A DNA stretch of 64,000 nucleotides from assembly GCA_934119965.1 (NCBI GenBank), contig CAKOTA010000006.1, positions 4,000 through 67,999 on the forward strand, read 5' to 3'. Below the pieces are notes generated by a model that was not told the DNA's origin, ran no database searches, and saw only the letters and a program-made list of their open reading frames with translations. Shown here in pieces: positions 60,032 through 64,000 of this stretch; the stretch's first letter is position 1, and each line of letters starts with the position of its first letter. The stretch is from an uncultured Bacilli bacterium. Its GTDB lineage: Bacteria; Bacillota_I; Bacilli_A; RF39; UBA660. The position numbers were made by a program, and so were the translations under genes.

Positions 60032-60427
60032 GATGATTTAAAAAATAAATATCAATTCTTTAAATCATTAATTGAAATAAATCGTGTTTTTGGAGATAAT
60101 CAAGAATTTGTAAGGCAAGTAAAAAATGAACTTTTTGCTGATAGAATATATGTATATACAACTAAGGGAGAAATAGTTGAGTTACCAATTGGTTCTACAG
60201 CAATTGATTTTGCTTATAAAATTCATTCCGATTTAGGTAATACAATGGTTTCAGCAATTGTAAATAACAAGACTGTTGAACCAGACTATGTATTGCATAA
60301 TAAGGATAGGGTAAGAATTATAACAGATATTATGTCATATGGACCAAGAGAAGAATGGATAAATAAAGTTCAAACTACTAAAGCAAAAAGAAAGATAAAG
60401 GAGTTTAATAGAAAAATCATTGAATAG
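60032..60427 (+). pseudogene. Second copy of the rel 3' end
   Basis: 384 bases (60032-60415) match rel 51860-52243 at about 97%; the frame is intact through the TGS domain and ends FNRKIIE after the homology stops, instead of FNRK in the first copy. There is no start or promoter. Probably the original end of rel, left beside metG when the island brought a new one. The remainder of the 730-base gap before metG holds the Ugd remnant. Confidence 0.85.
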
Positions 60428-60459
60428 TGTAAAATCAATAAAAAGGAGGTTTTCTAATT

Positions 60460-62082
60460 ATGGAAAAAAGAGATATTTTTATAGGTGGTGCATGGCCTTA
60501 TGCCAATTATTATTTACATGTTGGTCATTTAGCTGCCTTATTACCTGGAGATATACTTGCAAAATATTTTAGGGGTAAAGGTGATAATGTAATTTATGTG
60601 TCTGGTTCTGATTGCCACGGGACACCAATAACTGAAAGAGCAAAAAAAGAGAATGTTTCTCCAAAAGAAATTGCAACACATTATCACAATGAATTTGTAA
60701 AGACATTTAATAATCTTGGTTTTGAATATGATGAGTATTCAAGCACTATGTCTGAACATCATAAGGAATATGTAGAAGAACAATTTAAAAGGATGTTGGA
60801 TAATGGTTATATTTATGAAAAGGAAGAACTTCAAGATTATTGTGAAGAATGCAATTCGTTTTTATCGGATAGAGAAATTGTAGGAGTATGCCCACACTGT
60901 GGTGGTAAAAGTACTGGAGACCAATGTGATATATGTGGAGATTCTTTAGATAGCAGTGAGGTACTAGATAAACATTGCAAAACTTGTGGGTCTAGTACTA
61001 TTATGAAAGAAAACAAACATCTTTATTTTAAATTAACTGCTTTTGAAAAAACATTACAAGATTTAATTAATCGAAATAAAGAAAAATGGAGAAAAAATGC
61101 ATTGGGCGAAGCACAAAAATATATTGATATGGGTTTAGTTGATAGGGCAGCTACTCGTCAATTAGACTGGGGAGTAACTGTACCTGTTGAAGGATATGAT
61201 GATAAAAGAATTTATGTATGGATAGAGGCGGTATTAGGATATTTATCTGTGGGTAAAGAAGTAGCAGAAAAAAGGGGAATAGATTTTGATAAATTTATGT
61301 CAAAAGATAATCAAAATTTGAAAACATACTATGTTCATGGAAAAGATAATATACCATTTCATACAACTATATATCCGGCATTAATTTCTGCTATTAAAAA
61401 TAATTATAATTTACCAGATTATATTGTTTCATCAGCATATGTTAATTTGAATAATGAAAAAATGAGTAAATCAAAAGGAAATTTGATTACTGCAAATGAA
61501 TTACTTGAAATGTTTGACAGAGATACATTGAGATTTTATTTTTCATTTAAAGGACCAGAAACTAATGATATGAATTGTTCTTTATCTGATATTATTCAAA
61601 CACATAATAAGTTTTTAGTTGGAATGTTAGGAAATTTTGTAAATAGAAATCTTTCATTTATTAATAAAAAATTTGATGGTAGTATTCAGGAAGCACATAT
61701 AGATGAGAAGATAAAGGAAGCAACTGAAAAAAGTTTTAAATTAATTGGTGATTTTTTTGAACGAGGCGAATTAAGAAATGCAGTAACACAAATTTTTGAA
61801 TATGTAGCAATTGCCAATAAATATTATGATACTTGTCAACCATGGGTCCAAGTAAAGGAAGATATTAATGCTTTTAATGATACAACATATACTTGTACTT
61901 ATATGATTGCAAATATGGCAAATATGATAGCTCCTATATTACCTCATGCTTCACAAAAAATTAAACAAATGTTGGATTTACCTGATTATAAATGGGAGGA
62001 AACCAAAATAATAGGTAATTATCAAATTAGAAATTTACAAGTTTTATATGATAGAATAGACGAGACAAATTTTAAAATATAA
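60460..62082 (+). CDS. metG: Methionine-tRNA ligase, two-knuckle type
   Basis: 540 residues. HIGH motif HVGH at 20-23; KMSKS in NEKMSKSKGN near 337. The zinc insertion has four pairs, CEEC (128-131), CPHC (144-147), CDIC (156-159) and CKTC (173-176), i.e. two knuckles, as in E. coli/archaeal-type MetRS. Many Bacilli use a single-knuckle MetRS1, and the two-knuckle MetRS2 found in some is linked to inhibitor resistance. No C-terminal tRNA-binding (EMAP) domain. Strong AAAAAGGAGG. Coupled to the S4 gene (TAATG). Confidence 0.92.
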   Translation: MEKRDIFIGGAWPYANYYLHVGHLAALLPGDILAKYFRGKGDNVIYVSGSDCHGTPITERAKKENVSPKEIATHYHNEFVKTFNNLGFEYDEYSSTMSEHHKEYVEEQFKRMLDNGYIYEKEELQDYCEECNSFLSDREIVGVCPHCGGKSTGDQCDICGDSLDSSEVLDKHCKTCGSSTIMKENKHLYFKLTAFEKTLQDLINRNKEKWRKNALGEAQKYIDMGLVDRAATRQLDWGVTVPVEGYDDKRIYVWIEAVLGYLSVGKEVAEKRGIDFDKFMSKDNQNLKTYYVHGKDNIPFHTTIYPALISAIKNNYNLPDYIVSSAYVNLNNEKMSKSKGNLITANELLEMFDRDTLRFYFSFKGPETNDMNCSLSDIIQTHNKFLVGMLGNFVNRNLSFINKKFDGSIQEAHIDEKIKEATEKSFKLIGDFFERGELRNAVTQIFEYVAIANKYYDTCQPWVQVKEDINAFNDTTYTCTYMIANMANMIAPILPHASQKIKQMLDLPDYKWEETKIIGNYQIRNLQVLYDRIDETNFKI

Positions 62083-62294
62083 TGAATTTTATCGTTTCAC
62101 GAAATAAAAAAACAAAGAAAAATAATGTTTCATCAAAAGCTGAAGGAAGAAGAATGATTGAACAAAATAGGGTAAGTATAAATGGATCAAAAGAAAGTGA
62201 TGTTAATAAATTAATTACCACAACTCATTTTAATAATGGCAAATTAATTATCCAAAAAGGTAAAAAACAATTTAAAAAAATAGTTATAAAATAA
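62082..62294 (+). CDS. Free-standing S4 RNA-binding domain, TyrRS C-terminus-like
   Basis: 70 residues, ATG overlapping the metG stop. VSSKAEGRRMIEQNRVSING then a strand region ending LIIQKGKKQFKKIVI matches the C-terminal S4 domain of TyrRS (SKSEARRLI...GGVxING...GKKKF). No catalytic part is present, so it is either a trimmed tyrS remnant kept in frame or a small RNA-binding partner. Followed by trpS after 18 bases. Confidence 0.65.
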   Translation: MNFIVSRNKKTKKNNVSSKAEGRRMIEQNRVSINGSKESDVNKLITTTHFNNGKLIIQKGKKQFKKIVIK

Positions 62295-62312
62295 TATGAA
62301 AAGAGGGATGTT

Positions 62313-63443
62313 ATGAGCAACATAATTTTAACTGGGGATAGACCAACAGGAAGATTACATTTAGGACATTTAGTTGGTTCATTATCTCAAAGAGTTCAAT
62401 TGCAAAATTCAGGTTCATATGATGAAATGTATATAGAAATTGCTGATGCACAAGCAACAACTGATAATTCTGGCAATATTCAAAAAGTAAAAGATAATGT
62501 TATAGAGGTTGCACTTGATTATTTATCTTGTGGACTCGATCCAAATAAATGTACGATTTTTTTACAATCTGAAGTACCTGAATTAAGTGATTTAACTTTT
62601 TATTATATGAATTTAGTAACACTTTCTAGATTACAAAGAAATCCAACAATTAAACAAGAAATAATTTATAGAAATTTTGAAAATAGTATTCCGGTTGGTT
62701 TTATGACTTATCCAATAAGTCAAGCAGCAGACATTACAGCTTTTGATGCTAATATAATTCCTGTTGGAGATGATCAATTACCAATGATTGAACAAACAAG
62801 AGAAATAGTTAGAACATTTAATAGATTATATGGTGAAACTTTGGTTGAACCTAATGCTGTTTTACCTAAGAATACTGTATGTCATAGATTGCCAGGTACT
62901 GATGGTCAAGCAAAAATGAGCAAATCAATTGGTAATTGTATTTACTTGGCCGATAGTAAAGAAGATGTAAAAAGAAAAGTAATGGGGATGTTTACAGATC
63001 CAAATCATTTAAGAATAGAAGATCCAGGGGTTACTGATGGAAATCCGGTATTTATATATTTAACTGCATTTTCTAAAGAAAAGCATTTTCAGGAATATTT
63101 TAAAAATTCTGAAACAGGTAAACTTGAATATAATAATTTAGAAGAATTAAAGGCACACTATGAGCATGGCGGTTTAGGGGATATGAAAGTGAAAAAATTT
63201 CTAAATTATGTTCTTGAAGATACATTAGCTCCTATTAGGGCTAGAAGACATGAATTAGAAAAGCATATTCCTGAGGTGTATCAAATTTTATTTAGTGGTA
63301 GTGAAAAAGCTAGAAAAAAAGCTGCTAAAACTTTAGAAAGAGTAAAAACAGCAATTGGTTTAAATTATAAAAATGATTTTGAATTAATAAATGGACAAGT
63401 AGAAAAATATTCAAAATTGCATTCTGAAGAAGAAAATCAATAA
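62313..63443 (+). CDS. trpS: Tryptophan-tRNA ligase
   Basis: 376 residues. LTGDRPTGRLHLGHLVGSL holds the HIGH-like HLGH, and QAKMSKSIGN the KMSKS loop; GDDQLPMIEQTREI sits in the tryptophan pocket region. Somewhat longer than the usual 330-340 residues, as in the Streptococcus-like group with the GDRPTG start. AGAGGG precedes the ATG. Third synthetase gene in a row in this stretch. Confidence 0.93.
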   Translation: MSNIILTGDRPTGRLHLGHLVGSLSQRVQLQNSGSYDEMYIEIADAQATTDNSGNIQKVKDNVIEVALDYLSCGLDPNKCTIFLQSEVPELSDLTFYYMNLVTLSRLQRNPTIKQEIIYRNFENSIPVGFMTYPISQAADITAFDANIIPVGDDQLPMIEQTREIVRTFNRLYGETLVEPNAVLPKNTVCHRLPGTDGQAKMSKSIGNCIYLADSKEDVKRKVMGMFTDPNHLRIEDPGVTDGNPVFIYLTAFSKEKHFQEYFKNSETGKLEYNNLEELKAHYEHGGLGDMKVKKFLNYVLEDTLAPIRARRHELEKHIPEVYQILFSGSEKARKKAAKTLERVKTAIGLNYKNDFELINGQVEKYSKLHSEEENQ

Positions 63444-63503
63444 TGTTTAAATAATTAAAAAAGTTGTATTTAATTCTTTAAAGAACAGTGCTACAAAAAC
63501 ATA

Positions 63504-63531
63504 TTGACATAATTGGAAAAAAAGGTAGAAT
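63504..63531 (+). promoter_or_regulatory. Promoter of the acetyltransferase gene
   Basis: TTGACA, 16 bp, TAGAAT. The 200 bases between trpS and the next gene hold this promoter, a T-rich stretch near 63601 and no ORF. Confidence 0.65.
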
Positions 63532-63645
63532 AAACCTTAATTAAATTTAATTGGTGTTTTATTGTTAATATTTTTGAGGAGGCGGACCTTGTTTTGTGTC
63601 TTTTTTTATCAAAATAATGAAATACTAAAAAATGAGGAGGGAAAA

Positions 63646-64000
63646 ATGAATATTAGTGTAGAAAAAGTTGCATCTAGTGAAAGGACAAATTTGGAAAAAT
63701 TATTACAATTGTATTTACATGACTTAAGCTTATATTTTCCTATTACTTTTGATTCAAAAGTATGTGAATATGGATATGATTTGAATAAGTATTTTGATGA
63801 TAATTATGCATACTTTATTAAGTCAGATAATGATATTTTAGGTTTTGTATTAGTAGATGATAATTCAGAAAATAATTACGAAATAAGTGAGATGTTTGTT
63901 TTAAATAATTATAAAGGAAAAAATGTTGGTGAAGAAGCAGTAAAGAAAATTTTTGACATATATAAAGGTAATTGGACTATAAAAGCAGTTCCATTATCAC
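63646..64000 (+). CDS. GNAT-family acetyltransferase (3' end outside window)
   Basis: ATG 63646 follows GAGGAGG. The visible 118 residues have a helical start (RTNLEKLLQLYLHDLSLYFP), ILGFVLVDDNS and EISEMFVLNNYKGKNVGEEAV, where the last part is the acetyl-CoA-binding motif A of GNAT enzymes (usually R/QxxGxG/A; here KGKNVGEE). The gene runs past the right edge. Substrate unknown. Confidence 0.75.
   Translation, partial: MNISVEKVASSERTNLEKLLQLYLHDLSLYFPITFDSKVCEYGYDLNKYFDDNYAYFIKSDNDILGFVLVDDNSENNYEISEMFVLNNYKGKNVGEEAVKKIFDIYKGNWTIKAVPLS

Noticed and set aside
1..64000. UGA read as tryptophan (Mycoplasma code)
   Set aside because: TGA ends several clear genes, such as yvcK, and conserved tryptophans are TGG.

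Overview
The window comes from a very AT-rich bacterium with a Bacilli-type gene order and the standard genetic code (TGA acts as a stop, tryptophan is TGG). Peptidoglycan genes (murE, mraY, murD, murT, gatD), ftsA/ftsZ and a nusG-L11-L1-L10-L12-rpoB-rpoC block are present. RpoB carries Asn at the position equivalent to E. coli His526, as in Mollicutes. I infer an uncultured walled relative of the Mollicutes/Erysipelotrichia (RF39-like), but the sequence alone does not fix the taxon. Start sites usually follow an AGGTGA-type Shine-Dalgarno (SD), which I used to correct many starts.

Layout. 0-1.8 kb: recO end, a DUF212 membrane protein and two unknown genes. 1.8-2.85 kb: three tandem 348-349 bp units. 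Each carries a 25-codon hydrophobic peptide gene on the minus strand facing a short plus-strand RNA, a type I toxin-antitoxin-like design. 2.9-9.4 kb: gltX, murE, mraY, yvcK, murD. 9.4-12.3 kb (minus): murT, gatD and a GGDEF gene. 12.4-19.6 kb: an accessory region beginning at tRNA-Glu and tRNA-Thr, where single cargo genes (DUF488, an unknown, an ITPase-UDG fusion, KilA-N, a truncated ABC gene, HAD) and gene fragments are separated by repeats resembling the 3' end and downstream flank of tRNA-Thr. 19.7-26 kb: cvpA-like, trxA, recD2, a deacetylase, pgsA. 26-37.4 kb: secE, nusG, ribosomal proteins, rpoB, rpoC, with an L10 leader. 37.5-43.9 kb: a Nudix-HTH regulator, a pilin-like protein, tRNA-Ser, a WYL/SIS/HAM1 module, cysE, a ZIP transporter, a sirtuin, a pseudouridine synthase. 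44-46.7 kb: a C39-peptidase ABC exporter followed by two double-glycine-leader peptides with GxxxG motifs, read as a two-peptide bacteriocin locus. 46.7-50.6 kb: rpsU, yqeY-like, ftsA, ftsZ, a methyltransferase-like gene.

50.7-60.4 kb is the most unusual part. A short rel (RelA/SpoT) gene is followed by a translationally coupled run: nucleotidase-like HAD, HPr-kinase-like P-loop protein, radical SAM protein, a 444-residue unknown, an S66 (LD-carboxypeptidase/MccF-type) peptidase and a glycosyltransferase. After it come argS on its own promoter and a broken UDP-sugar dehydrogenase. A 384-bp second copy of the rel 3' end (about 97% identical, differences mostly silent) then closes the segment, so the island is bracketed by a duplicated gene end. 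Beyond it are a two-zinc-knuckle metG, a free-standing TyrRS-like S4 domain, trpS and a truncated acetyltransferase. The set resembles a peptide or nucleoside natural-product cluster with self-immunity functions; the product is unknown.
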